A DNA stretch of 64,000 nt from CAMCXE01 sp036520615 (lineage in GTDB: Bacteria > Pseudomonadota > Gammaproteobacteria > Pseudomonadales > Cellvibrionaceae): NCBI GenBank assembly GCA_036520615.1, contig DATDJI010000082.1, forward strand, positions 1-64,000, written 5' to 3'. This document shows positions 43,161 to 51,877 of the stretch, one piece after another. The notes beneath the pieces are model-generated. The model worked only from the letters and a program-made list of their open reading frames with translations. It did not search any database and was not told the origin of the DNA. Both the position numbers and the translations under genes were made by a program. The stretch's first letter is position 1. Every line of letters starts with the position of its first letter.

Positions 43161-44001
43161 TATGAGTGACATGGCTATTTCGTCGGCACGCGCACATGTA
43201 AAGCACATACACGTAGAGCGAATAAGTAAATTAATTCTCGTATCGGCTTGTGTTTTGATTTTTGTAAGCGGCTGTAACTCTCCAGTCGCACCTGGATCTG
43301 CAAACAAAGAAATACCTCGGCTCGCCAATGGAAAACCAGATTTATCTGGAATTTGGGAAGCTACCTCCGCTGCCGACTACGATCTTGAGCCGCATAGCAA
43401 TCGGAGAGACGCTCCGCCGGGCGCCGGGGTTATCGACGGAAAAATTATTCCCTATTTGCCTGCTGCGTTGGAGCAAAAGAATAAGAACTTTGCTAACCGA
43501 TTAACGGATGACCCTGCGCTTAAAGGCTATACATTGGGTGTGCCACGCGGTATTTATTATCCCGAACCATTTCAAATCTTCCAGCGGGAAAACGATATAT
43601 TTTTAGTGCATCAATTTGGACATTCGGTGCGGACTATTTATACCAATAATACTGATCACCCTAAAGATCCCTACGATTGGTGGTTGGGTGATTCGCGAGC
43701 TAAATGGGAGGGCGATACCCTAGTGGTTGATGTAAAACATTTTAATGATAAAACCTGGTTGGACCGCGCCGGTAATTATCACAGTGATGCATTACATGTA
43801 ATTGAGCGCTGGACCTATATAGATATCAATACAGTTGAATATCAGGCCACCGTAGAGGATGAAAAAGTTTTTAGCCGTCCTTGGACATTAAGTGTGCATT
43901 TACACCGCCACCGGGAAAAAGATTTTCAACTAATAGAAGATTACCGATTCACCAAGGATTATGAAGAGTTTTACCCGCCTAAAGCTTCTGAAAAACCCTA
44001 G
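43141..44001 (+). CDS. Lipoprotein of the GDSRxxWEGxTLxVDV family
   Basis: 286-aa exported protein of unknown function. Start ATG 43141 has GGAGGGG six bases upstream; ATG 43162 is the alternative, without an RBS. Signal with lipobox VSGC (Cys46) then GIWEATS and the motif GDSRAKWEGDTLVVDV (about 183-198), shared with the next gene. Pfam has no well-defined function for this type; both copies look like paralogues. Part of the redox cluster, so possibly a scaffold or binding protein. Confidence 0.72.
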   Translation: MHRRIHNMSDMAISSARAHVKHIHVERISKLILVSACVLIFVSGCNSPVAPGSANKEIPRLANGKPDLSGIWEATSAADYDLEPHSNRRDAPPGAGVIDGKIIPYLPAALEQKNKNFANRLTDDPALKGYTLGVPRGIYYPEPFQIFQRENDIFLVHQFGHSVRTIYTNNTDHPKDPYDWWLGDSRAKWEGDTLVVDVKHFNDKTWLDRAGNYHSDALHVIERWTYIDINTVEYQATVEDEKVFSRPWTLSVHLHRHREKDFQLIEDYRFTKDYEEFYPPKASEKP

Positions 44002-44023
44002 AGATCCGTGAGAATATAGCCTT

Positions 44024-45010
44024 ATGTGTTATAAAATAGTGCGCCGTATTATTTTAGGCATTTTTTTATTTTCCAGTTGGGTTGATATCAATGCCCAGGA
44101 ACAAGTAGTCCCAGCTGCTGCGAATTCTTCGGCAGCAAATCCACCCGCAGAAGGCGGCGGCATTGCTATAGAGAAGGTTGTGTTGCCCATTGCCTCCAGC
44201 GATTGGAAGGGCCCTCGATTAGCGGATGGGCAGCCCAATATATCCGGGCATTGGTCGAACACAATTGCCAATCACAATAATATTACGGATCCTCAAGGCG
44301 GTATTCCCAATGATCCTAATCCTCGTCGCAGCGAAAGTGGTCCGCGAGAAAATCGCGCACCAAGTCGAGTAACTGATCCTATCGATGGAAAATTACCTCT
44401 GTTGCCCTGGGCGCAGGCCAAGGTTTTGGAGTTTCAAAAGGGATTTCACAATCCTACCAAACCCGAATATATAGAGCCTTTAGCGCGATGCGCACCGGCG
44501 GGTATACCTAAATCACTTTATTGGCACGGCTATGAAATTAGCCAATATCCCGGTTACGTATTGTTTCAATTTAATTCCGGCACCCGCATCATCCATTTGG
44601 ATAATAAGCCACATTTACATGCAAGTATAAAATTATGGAACGGTGACTCTCGGGGGCATTGGGAGGGTAATACGCTTATTGTGGACGTAAGCAATCAAAA
44701 TGGTAAAGCCCTGCTGGGGCGTTCGGGTGAATTTATCAGTGAAAATGCGCAAATAGAAGAGCGTTATGTTTTTAATGAAGACGGCAGCCGATATAACTAC
44801 GTAGTAAAAATTAACGACCCCGAAGTTTATTCCCGCCCGTTTACTATGACGATCCCAGCAAAACGCTACACGGAAAAATCCCAACCCAATGGCTGGCATT
44901 TTGAAGTTGAGCCGGCCACTCATGCAGACGCCGATATTCGTCTGGATCATTATGAACGAATATGCGCAGAAAATAATGGAGCTTTCGGCATTACAGCTGC
45001 AAAAAAATAA
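44024..45010 (+). CDS. Exported paralogue of the preceding lipoprotein
   Basis: 328-aa exported protein (signal segment about 7-25, DINA|QEQ). It contains GDSRGHWEGNTLIVDVSNQNG (about 206-222, shown in part), the same signature as the preceding gene; LADGQPNISGHWS parallels LANGKPDLSGIWE. Two cysteines (RCAPAG; ICAEN). No lipobox, so it is probably soluble periplasmic. Function unknown. A 22-base gap links it to the upstream gene. Confidence 0.72.
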   Translation: MCYKIVRRIILGIFLFSSWVDINAQEQVVPAAANSSAANPPAEGGGIAIEKVVLPIASSDWKGPRLADGQPNISGHWSNTIANHNNITDPQGGIPNDPNPRRSESGPRENRAPSRVTDPIDGKLPLLPWAQAKVLEFQKGFHNPTKPEYIEPLARCAPAGIPKSLYWHGYEISQYPGYVLFQFNSGTRIIHLDNKPHLHASIKLWNGDSRGHWEGNTLIVDVSNQNGKALLGRSGEFISENAQIEERYVFNEDGSRYNYVVKINDPEVYSRPFTMTIPAKRYTEKSQPNGWHFEVEPATHADADIRLDHYERICAENNGAFGITAAKK

Positions 45011-45060
45011 ATAAATCCAGTTGTTTAAAATATGCAGATACATGCTCAAAGCAGGTTTTG

Positions 45061-45558
45061 ATGATTCGAGAATTACTTCAATACTTTTATTCAAGCCAAT
45101 GGGGCGAGGGTTTGCGCGAGTCTTTGTATGTATATCCTTTAGTGGAAGGAGTGCACTTACTAAGCCTGAGTATTTCCTTCGGATTTATTGCGCTAATTGA
45201 TTTACGTCTATTGAACATTTTATTTCGTTCAGTACCGATAGCGGTCTTATTGCCACAGTTGCGGCTTTGGATGCTATCCGGCTTTGCGGTGACTTTTGTT
45301 ACGGGCTTTCTGTTAACGATGGCAGAAGGGCCAATGTTGTTGGATATATTTGTATTTCCACTAAAAATGTTAGCGATTTTCATAGCCGCTATTAACGCGC
45401 TTTGGTTCGAGTACAGTTATGGCAGACATATTAATACCTGGTCTGCACGCCCTAGCTATCCTTTTGGCGTTAAATTATCGGGTGCGATTTCTTTATTCAC
45501 CTGGACATCAGTCATTATCTTGGGAAGGTTAATTCCTTATTTGGACGGAGTGCATTGA
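45061..45558 (+). CDS. DUF6644-like membrane protein (copy 1)
   Basis: 165-aa protein with four predicted helices (about 25-48, 62-85, 95-115, 135-158). TM1 carries EGVHLLSLS with a His, and RLLNIL; His is a possible haem ligand. ATG 45061 has AGG five bases upstream (TTG 45058 is rejected). Paralogous to the next gene. Function unknown; DUF6644 proteins often neighbour DUF6152, as here. Confidence 0.75.
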   Translation: MIRELLQYFYSSQWGEGLRESLYVYPLVEGVHLLSLSISFGFIALIDLRLLNILFRSVPIAVLLPQLRLWMLSGFAVTFVTGFLLTMAEGPMLLDIFVFPLKMLAIFIAAINALWFEYSYGRHINTWSARPSYPFGVKLSGAISLFTWTSVIILGRLIPYLDGVH

Positions 45559-46035
45559 TTGCTAAAAGATGTATTTGATGTGGTTCAAAATAGTCACATT
45601 GCCTATGTCATAGGCCAGTTAAATAACATCTGGGGCATTTTTGCGCAGTTTTTCCACATAGCTGGATTAATTCTAGTGTTACTTTCAGTGGTGCTGGTGA
45701 GCCTACGGCTGCTAGGTTTCGGCCTGCTTGCTCAGTCAGCCGTGCAACTTGCCTATTTAACACGATCGTGGATTTTAGTCGGGTTAATTTTTTTAGCCGC
45801 ATCAGGTTTGTTTATGTTGATTCCAAGTGCTTCTTTATATTATCCGAACCCAGCCTTGTGGTTTAAATTTAGTGCGCTTGCAGTTGCATTAGTCGTGCAA
45901 TTTGGTCTCTCTCGATATGTCTTAAAGCAAGAACATCCACGCAAGCTATATGCGGTCAGTTACGCGTTAATTTCACTGACGTTGTGGTTTGTTGTGGGCC
46001 TTGCGGGGCGAGCGATTGGCTTTATGGCCGCTTAA
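45559..46035 (+). CDS. DUF6644-like membrane protein (copy 2)
   Basis: 158-aa protein with four helices; FFHIAGLILVLLS in TM1 (residue about 32) parallels the His of the upstream copy, and a Tyr-Pro loop (SLYYPNPALWFKF) precedes TM3. Start TTG 45559 (GGAG eight bases upstream). It begins immediately after the stop of copy 1. The two probably form a membrane complex; a haem-b or quinone role is only inferred. Confidence 0.75.
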   Translation: MLKDVFDVVQNSHIAYVIGQLNNIWGIFAQFFHIAGLILVLLSVVLVSLRLLGFGLLAQSAVQLAYLTRSWILVGLIFLAASGLFMLIPSASLYYPNPALWFKFSALAVALVVQFGLSRYVLKQEHPRKLYAVSYALISLTLWFVVGLAGRAIGFMAA

Positions 46036-46072
46036 TAGTAGTATTTTTTTGACCGCTTAATAAGGTATTAAT

Positions 46073-46645
46073 ATGCAAGCAGTGCACAAGTTGGTGCTTC
46101 TCGTAGCCTTGACTATTTTGGGGTGCGAAGTTAAAAAAGAAACATCGGTGAATAATGTGCCGATTACGGACAAACCTCAGTTTCGACCTTCAGCAAGTAT
46201 TCAGCAGATCATGCTCGCAATTATTGATGAGAATGTGGATCCAATTTGGAATTCTATTTCCACAATCAGTACTGCTTCAGGTGTAATAGAAAAACGGCCG
46301 CAGCGTGACGACGAATGGGCGCAGTTAGAAAAGCACGCCATTGCACTACGTGAAGCGACAAATCTATTACTTATCGAAGGGCGAAAAGTTGCTGATGAGG
46401 GCAGTAAAACATCTATTCATCACTCAGAGTTAAATGCCGTCGATATTGAAAAATCAATTGCAGCAAACCGTCATCTGTTTAATCAGCTAGTGCTTCAGTT
46501 GGAGGACGCCAGTGCTGTTGCTCTGACTGCAATTAGGGCCAAAAATGTTGATGCCTTAGAAGCTGCTGGCGAGCAAATAGAAAAAAGTTGCGAGGCTTGT
46601 CATTCGCAGTTCTGGTACCCGGGCGATAAACGTCCAACCCAGTAG
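46073..46645 (+). CDS. Lipoprotein cytochrome c (class II-like)
   Basis: 190-aa exported lipoprotein: signal with ILGC (Cys18). A four-helix-like body and a C-terminal haem-binding motif CEACH (Cys173, Cys176, His177), the position of class II (c'-type) cytochromes. It would be the electron acceptor or donor for the cluster and requires cytochrome c maturation (ccmHI upstream). Last of the seven-gene cluster. Confidence 0.82.
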   Translation: MQAVHKLVLLVALTILGCEVKKETSVNNVPITDKPQFRPSASIQQIMLAIIDENVDPIWNSISTISTASGVIEKRPQRDDEWAQLEKHAIALREATNLLLIEGRKVADEGSKTSIHHSELNAVDIEKSIAANRHLFNQLVLQLEDASAVALTAIRAKNVDALEAAGEQIEKSCEACHSQFWYPGDKRPTQ

Positions 46646-46670
46646 AAGTACCTATAGGCACTTTAAATGA

Positions 46671-47193
46671 GTTCATCTGCCGAGATTTAACTTTAATGCG
46701 GTCGTTCTTATGGGTGCTGTGGTCTTTATATTGGTAAGCTCTATTAGATTAACGCGCTACCATCTTGCTTGGATCGTGAGAAATTTAGTATTAGATTCTC
46801 GCAGTAAAATCCAAATACTTAAATAACCTGTGACTTAAATTTGGAGTGCTATCTAAGTCAGAATTAGATCAAGGAAATCCGGATATAAAGTCTAAATGTT
46901 CAATCCGCGTGCTTATTTATAAAGGAATTTACGATATGGATTGTAATTTTATGGGGACAGATAATTGAATGGCGTCAATTACTTGGCCCGAAGGTGAGCA
47001 TTTTAATACTTTAGCGCGAACTGCATGGATGCAAGACGGAAAATTGCTGGGGCACTTTCGTAGCTGTCATAATTTAAAGTAGGTATTGGTGAATGGTGCT
47101 GGGCATTTGGCTCCGATGGACCAACCTGAATCTGCATTATTAATGCTCGGCAATTTTATAAATGATGCTGCAGGCTTTAAAAGTGCCGGTTAG
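46671..47193 (+). pseudogene. Decayed S10 serine carboxypeptidase (C-terminal remnant)
   Basis: From 46897 to 47193 one frame reads as the C-terminus of an S10-family peptidase: VLIYKGIYDMDCNFMGTDN, then a TGA (46966-46968) where the family has Trp, ITWPEGEHFN, a TAG (47080-47082), then VNGAGHLAPMDQPESALLM. GAGHxxPMDQP holds the catalytic His. In a different frame 46671-46793 reads LPRFNFNAVVLMGAVVF, resembling an earlier S10 segment. So the gene has two in-frame stops, at least one frameshift and large deletions. The 5' part is much less certain than the 3' part. Confidence 0.65.
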
Positions 47194-47302
47194 CCTTTGC
47201 GGTGATTCAACAGATAATAATTAGTTTGAGCGCTCTATGATTTCATGGCTAACCTCATGCATCTAAACCTGATTTTTTAGATACATGAGTGAGCATTGAA
47301 TA

Positions 47303-48889
47303 TCAGGGCTTAATCAGGCGAATATTATCCACTGTTACATCAAGAGGCCCAGTGGGCTCTAAGACTAGCAAGTTGGAAATAGACGCCAAATTAGCAGCTC
47401 CTGCCGCCAGGGAATTACCGTGCGCAATAAGTTCGGCAATAGAGACGCGTACTTCGCCCCATTGGCCATTGGCGGGTAGAGTCACTGTTATATCTGAGGT
47501 GTTAGGCCAGCCGCTATCGAGTTTTACCAATAATTTATTGCTCGCCCCGAGAGAATTAACTTTTATATCCATGGTTAATTGCCCGCCATCTGCCCAAGAG
47601 CGTAAATCTACGGGGCCGTCGATAAGGTTAAAAAATACATTGCCGTTGTTGCCGGTTTTTACAATATTAAGGATTTTGCCGCGCTGAGCATCGGCCAATT
47701 CATTGAACGCGATTGCGTTATCGGGGTTGTAGCTGTCGTAGCGCAACCCACTGGCGAGGCCGTCATTAAATACTGTAAATAACGGCGGCATAGCGTAGTT
47801 ATTTCGGGTGCTTGGGGTAACTGGCGCGGGTGTGCCATTGAGCGGGATGATTGCAGGATCAACAAAACTCGCGCAGCCAACGCCGTTGATGACATCGAGA
47901 GGGCATCGGTAAACGCGCACATAATCCACTTGCATCGTTTGGGGAAATTGCGTTTGCACATTTGGATTACCCGGCCATTCGCCACCCACAGCCAGGTTTA
48001 AAATCATGTGAAACACTTGATCAAATGGTGCCCCAGGCTTGCTGGATGCAGCCGTGTACCAGCCGGACTGCACTTGCGTGGCGTAGTGATGATTATCCAC
48101 GTACCAGCGAATTTCTCCCGCCTCCCACTCAACTGAATAGGTGTGGAATTCTTGCCAAATGGGTGTAGAAGGCGCGTAGCTGGTGCCGATATGTTTGTTA
48201 TCCGGCCAGGGGTTACCGTAATGCAGCGTGCCGTATATAAAATTGCCGCCAGCGGCGTTGGTATTTACCGCTTCCAAAATATCGATTTCGCCACTTAACG
48301 GCCAAGCCCCGTAAACGGAATTGGTCGGCAGCATCCAAATGGCAGGCCAAATGCCTTGTCCTTGCGGAAGCTTAGCGCGTATGTCCATGCGGCCATAACG
48401 CCAATCGCCCTTATTTTTACTGCGTAAACGTGCGGATGAATAATCACGTTTGGCCGATAGATCCGACGGGTTGTAGCCGACTTCATCGTCGTGTTTGGCA
48501 GGTCCTTGAGTGGGGTTTTTCAGCGCGGCTATATTGAGATAACCGTCTTTAACCAAAGCGTTTTCGGCGGCAGACGTATAGCACTGCAGTTCATTATTTC
48601 CGCCGCCAGAGCAATTATTCTCAAACGACCATTTGGCTGTATCCACCGTAGTGCCAGAGAACTCATCGGACCAAACTAGTTGCCACGTAGACCCGCTCGA
48701 CGAACTATTGCTTGACGAAGTACTAGATGAAGAGGAACTCGATGACGAGTTTGATGAGGAAGAGCTTGCAGAGGAGGAATTTGAGGAAGAGCTATTCGAT
48801 GAACTCGACGAGCTGGAGCCGGCCCCGCTCTTTCCTCCGCAAGCCACTAATGAAAGGCTAGCAATGATTGCCAAAAAAATACGTTGCAC
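47303..48889 (-). CDS. GH16 beta-glucanase lipoprotein with poly-Ser linker and C-terminal domain
   Basis: 528-aa surface lipoprotein. GTG 48889 has GGAG five bases upstream and gives a normal signal with LVAC lipobox (Cys17); an ORF from 48955 would read through the upstream gene's terminator. Ser-rich linker (about 24-68), a GH16 domain with catalytic GEIDILEAV (Glu201 nucleophile, Asp203, Glu206 acid/base), and a C-terminal beta-sandwich (about 360-528; carbohydrate-binding or ExoP-like). Substrates are probably laminarin or another beta-1,3(4)-glucan. Typical of Cellvibrionaceae. Confidence 0.88.
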   Translation of the reverse strand: MQRIFLAIIASLSLVACGGKSGAGSSSSSSSNSSSSNSSSASSSSSNSSSSSSSSSTSSSNSSSSGSTWQLVWSDEFSGTTVDTAKWSFENNCSGGGNNELQCYTSAAENALVKDGYLNIAALKNPTQGPAKHDDEVGYNPSDLSAKRDYSSARLRSKNKGDWRYGRMDIRAKLPQGQGIWPAIWMLPTNSVYGAWPLSGEIDILEAVNTNAAGGNFIYGTLHYGNPWPDNKHIGTSYAPSTPIWQEFHTYSVEWEAGEIRWYVDNHHYATQVQSGWYTAASSKPGAPFDQVFHMILNLAVGGEWPGNPNVQTQFPQTMQVDYVRVYRCPLDVINGVGCASFVDPAIIPLNGTPAPVTPSTRNNYAMPPLFTVFNDGLASGLRYDSYNPDNAIAFNELADAQRGKILNIVKTGNNGNVFFNLIDGPVDLRSWADGGQLTMDIKVNSLGASNKLLVKLDSGWPNTSDITVTLPANGQWGEVRVSIAELIAHGNSLAAGAANLASISNLLVLEPTGPLDVTVDNIRLIKP

Positions 48890-48912
48890 GTCGGCTCCAA
48901 CAGTTAAATCAG

Positions 48913-48938
48913 AAAAAAAAACCCGGCATGCTGCCGGG
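48913..48938 (-). terminator. Intrinsic terminator of the Tyr-rich protein gene
   Basis: On the minus strand CCCGGCA-gca-TGCCGGG (48938-48922) is followed by nine T (48921-48913), 36 bases past the stop at 48974. It also argues against any GH16 start upstream of 48889. Confidence 0.88.
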
Positions 48939-48973
48939 GTCTGACTAATCATCAAGTTTAGAACGCCTTAAAA

Positions 48974-49474
48974 CTAATTCCGCGAGCAGTGGTAGCGTGG
49001 GATTTCCTTTAGCTCTTTACGGCCATGGCGATAGTTAACGCTGTAACAGTTGCCGTACTCGTCGCGAATGGTGTCGGTGTAATACACATGTTCCACCCGC
49101 TTGCGCGCAGGGTATTGGTAACGGGGAGCCGTGTAAGTGCGCGTAACCGGCTCGTAGTAAGTGGTTGAGTGTATGACAGGTTCACTCACGTAAACCCGCT
49201 CAGAATAATAAGGAGTGTTGTAGCGGCGCTCTGGATAATAGCTGGTGCGCGACGAATAATGGCTGGGGTAATCCGAATAATAAGTGGTGGATGAATAACT
49301 ACTGTTGCGGCTGCTGCCTTCGGCTATGGCTGCGCCTAATACCAGGCCTCCGATTAAGGCTACTGCGGTATCGGCATCTCTGTGGTGGTGACGGCTGTGG
49401 CGCTCTTCCCAGGCTGCAGCCGGGCCACTGAATAAAACTGAAGTAAGGGTGGTAAGGGCAATTAATTGTTTCAT
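48974..49474 (-). CDS. Exported Tyr/Ser-rich glycine-zipper-like protein
   Basis: 166-aa protein with a signal peptide (1-21, AAA|WEER), a His/Asp-rich HSRHHHRDAD, a small glycine-zipper-like helix (LIGGLVLGAAIAEG, about 41-54) and a Tyr/Ser/Pro-rich tail (TTYYSDYPS, YYPERRYNTPYYSERVYV). Two C-terminal Cys (GNCYSVN; YHCSRN). Function unknown, probably outer-membrane associated. Strong AGGAGG eight bases before ATG 49474, and an upstream dyad at 49513-49532. Confidence 0.72.
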   Translation of the reverse strand: MKQLIALTTLTSVLFSGPAAAWEERHSRHHHRDADTAVALIGGLVLGAAIAEGSSRNSSYSSTTYYSDYPSHYSSRTSYYPERRYNTPYYSERVYVSEPVIHSTTYYEPVTRTYTAPRYQYPARKRVEHVYYTDTIRDEYGNCYSVNYRHGRKELKEIPRYHCSRN

Positions 49475-49512
49475 AACACAAACCTCCTACGACTTGTGGT
49501 GCTACCAATATA

Positions 49513-49532
49513 GAGATTCGACAATGAATCTC
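49513..49532. promoter_or_regulatory. Perfect 7-bp inverted repeat upstream of the Tyr-rich protein gene
   Basis: GAGATTC (49513-49519) and GAATCTC (49526-49532) with a 6-base spacer, about 39-58 bases upstream of ATG 49474 on the minus strand. It may be an operator or an mRNA leader hairpin. Confidence 0.45.
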
Positions 49533-49748
49533 GGCTTAATAATAAACTTATTTTGCCTGAATAAATGAGGTTTGAATCAACTTTAAGTTTAGCCCTGGTA
49601 ACAGAAATAAACCTGAATACCGGACTGGCGGCAAGTATTAGTTGGGTTAGGTCGCGTTGCTAGCCGCTATGGCATGATGGCTGCACAAAGGCCTTAACGA
49701 CAAATAATTGACTGCATTTGGCAGGATCGATTGATGCGAGGAAAGGCC

Positions 49749-50744
49749 ATGTTTGATGACAAAGTCATTTTAATTACCGGTGGAACAGGTTCCTTCGGAA
49801 AAATGTACACGCGGATTTTATTGGAGCGCTACCGGCCGCGAAAAATTATTATTTTTTCCCGGGATGAGCTTAAACAATATGAAATGCAGCAAGTATTTAA
49901 TGCCGAACCCATGCGCTATTTTCTAGGCGATGTACGCGATAAAGAGCGTGTAATGCAAGCCTGTAACGGTGTCGATTACATTATTCACGCTGCTGCATTA
50001 AAACAGGTACCGGCAGCGGAATATAACCCAACCGAGTGTATCCGTACGAATATTTACGGAGCGGAAAATGTTATCCGTGCAGCGATAAGCAATCAGGTTA
50101 AAAAGGTTATAGCGCTATCGACTGATAAAGCTGCGTGCCCGGTAAATCTCTATGGAGCCACTAAATTGGCTTCGGATAAATTATTTGTGGCCGCCAATAA
50201 TATGACGGGTGGGACGACGGAGTTTTCTGTTGTACGCTACGGTAATGTTGTGGGTTCGCGCGGTTCGGTAGTGCCATTTTTTAAACAAATGATTGCCGAG
50301 CGCAAGAGTGAATTACCTATTACCGACCCGGAGATGACGCGGTTTTGGATTACTCTGCAACAGGGCGTAGATTTTGTTATTAAAAATTTCTCACGCATGA
50401 AGGGGGGCGAAATTTTTGTGCCGAAAATTCCCACTGTGCGCTTGCTCGATTTAGCCCAGGCTATAGCGCCAGAAATGCCAACCAAAATAGTCGGCATTCG
50501 CCCTGGCGAGAAACTGCACGAAACCATGTGCCCACTAGATGATTCTCACTTAACACTGGAATTTGACGATCACTTTGTCATTACGCCGACGATTAAATTA
50601 TTCCGCTATGTGAATTATGAAATTAATAATCTCGGCGAGCGCGGGCAAACCGTGCCGCGAGGGTTTTCTTATAATTCGGGCAATAATCCGCATGTATTAA
50701 ATGTTGATGAAATTCGCCAACTGCACGAGACGGCTGACGTATGA
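49749..50744 (+). CDS. pseB: UDP-GlcNAc 4,6-dehydratase (inverting)
   Basis: 331-aa SDR enzyme, first step of pseudaminic acid synthesis: UDP-GlcNAc to UDP-2-acetamido-2,6-dideoxy-beta-L-arabino-hexos-4-ulose. ILITGGTGSFGK (NADP loop, about 7-18), STDKAACPVNLYGATK (about 128-143; catalytic Asp/Lys and YxxxK). Start ATG 49749 has GAGG seven bases upstream; ATG 49734 is a possible alternative. First gene of the nine-gene operon, 4-base overlap with pseC. Confidence 0.94.
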   Translation: MFDDKVILITGGTGSFGKMYTRILLERYRPRKIIIFSRDELKQYEMQQVFNAEPMRYFLGDVRDKERVMQACNGVDYIIHAAALKQVPAAEYNPTECIRTNIYGAENVIRAAISNQVKKVIALSTDKAACPVNLYGATKLASDKLFVAANNMTGGTTEFSVVRYGNVVGSRGSVVPFFKQMIAERKSELPITDPEMTRFWITLQQGVDFVIKNFSRMKGGEIFVPKIPTVRLLDLAQAIAPEMPTKIVGIRPGEKLHETMCPLDDSHLTLEFDDHFVITPTIKLFRYVNYEINNLGERGQTVPRGFSYNSGNNPHVLNVDEIRQLHETADV

Positions 50745-51877
50745 TCCCCTACGGTCGTCAACATATTTCCCAATTGGAAATTGACACCGTAAGCGAGGTA
50801 TTGCAATCGGATTGGTTAACTCAAGGCCCTAAAATTAGCGAGTTTGAACAGGCGCTTTGCCTGTATGCTCAAGTTCCTCACACCGTGGTGTGTGCTAATG
50901 GCACGGCAGCATTACACGCGGCTTGCGCAGCATTGGGTTTAGGGACGCAGGATGAATTATGGACTTCGCCTATTTCATTTGTGGCCTCGGCAAATTGCGG
51001 TATATATATGGGCGCGCGTGTCGATTTTGTCGATATTGATCCGCTGACGCGCAATATTTGCCCGCAAAAACTGGCGGAAAAGCTAGCCTCGGGCCGAGTG
51101 CCAAAAATACTCGTGGCCGTGCATTTTGCAGGTGTTGCTTGTGATATGCAGGCGATATTTTCGTTAGCGCAGCAGTACGGCTTTTATGTGGTGGAAGATG
51201 CAGCTCACGCGATAGGCACGTTAGTTGACGCGGTGCCCGTAGGTGCATGCCGTTATAGCCATGCAACCTGTTTTAGTTTTCATCCGGTTAAAAACCTCAC
51301 GACAGGTGAAGGCGGCGCTATTACGACTTCGGACGCGGTCGTTGCCAAACGGTTGCGGCATTTTATTAGTCACGGTATTACTAAAAATCCGCAAGAATTT
51401 ATATCCTCTAACGCCCCACCTTGGTATTACGAGCAGCAGTCAATGGGATTTAATTATCGACTCTGTGATATTCAAGCCGCCATTGGAATTGCGCAATTAA
51501 CGCAGTTGGAAGATTTTATAGCGAAGCGTGCACATCTGGTTACTCGGTATGAATCCGCTTTCGCGGAACTCGCCATTAGTTTGCCTCATGTGCCATTAAA
51601 TCAGCGTGTGGCGGCGCATATTTATGCCATCGGCGTGCCGCCGCAAAAACGGCTGGCAATATACAAACATTTAAAATCTTATGATATCGGCGTAAATGTG
51701 CATTATATTCCCATTCATCTGCAGTCTTTTTATCAGCAGCTAGGTTTTCGTCCAGGTGATTTCCCCGTAGCTGAAAATTATTACGCCGGCGCATTAACAA
51801 TCCCATTGTTTGTGGATATGACATTTGAGCAACAGGATTTTGTAATTGATCATTTAAGGCAGGCGCTATGCGATTAG
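50741..51877 (+). CDS. pseC: UDP-4-amino-4,6-dideoxy-AltNAc transaminase
   Basis: 378-aa DegT/DnrJ/EryC1 PLP aminotransferase acting on the PseB product. The PLP lysine is in FSFHPVKNLTTGEGG (about 180-194), with VEDAAHAIG upstream. Start overlaps pseB by 4 bases, and the end overlaps pseF by 10 bases. Confidence 0.94.
   Translation: MIPYGRQHISQLEIDTVSEVLQSDWLTQGPKISEFEQALCLYAQVPHTVVCANGTAALHAACAALGLGTQDELWTSPISFVASANCGIYMGARVDFVDIDPLTRNICPQKLAEKLASGRVPKILVAVHFAGVACDMQAIFSLAQQYGFYVVEDAAHAIGTLVDAVPVGACRYSHATCFSFHPVKNLTTGEGGAITTSDAVVAKRLRHFISHGITKNPQEFISSNAPPWYYEQQSMGFNYRLCDIQAAIGIAQLTQLEDFIAKRAHLVTRYESAFAELAISLPHVPLNQRVAAHIYAIGVPPQKRLAIYKHLKSYDIGVNVHYIPIHLQSFYQQLGFRPGDFPVAENYYAGALTIPLFVDMTFEQQDFVIDHLRQALCD

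Noticed and set aside
47289..47687. Open reading frame on + strand inside the GH16 gene
   Set aside because: It is antisense to a convincing GH16 sequence and has no ribosome binding site or protein-like composition.
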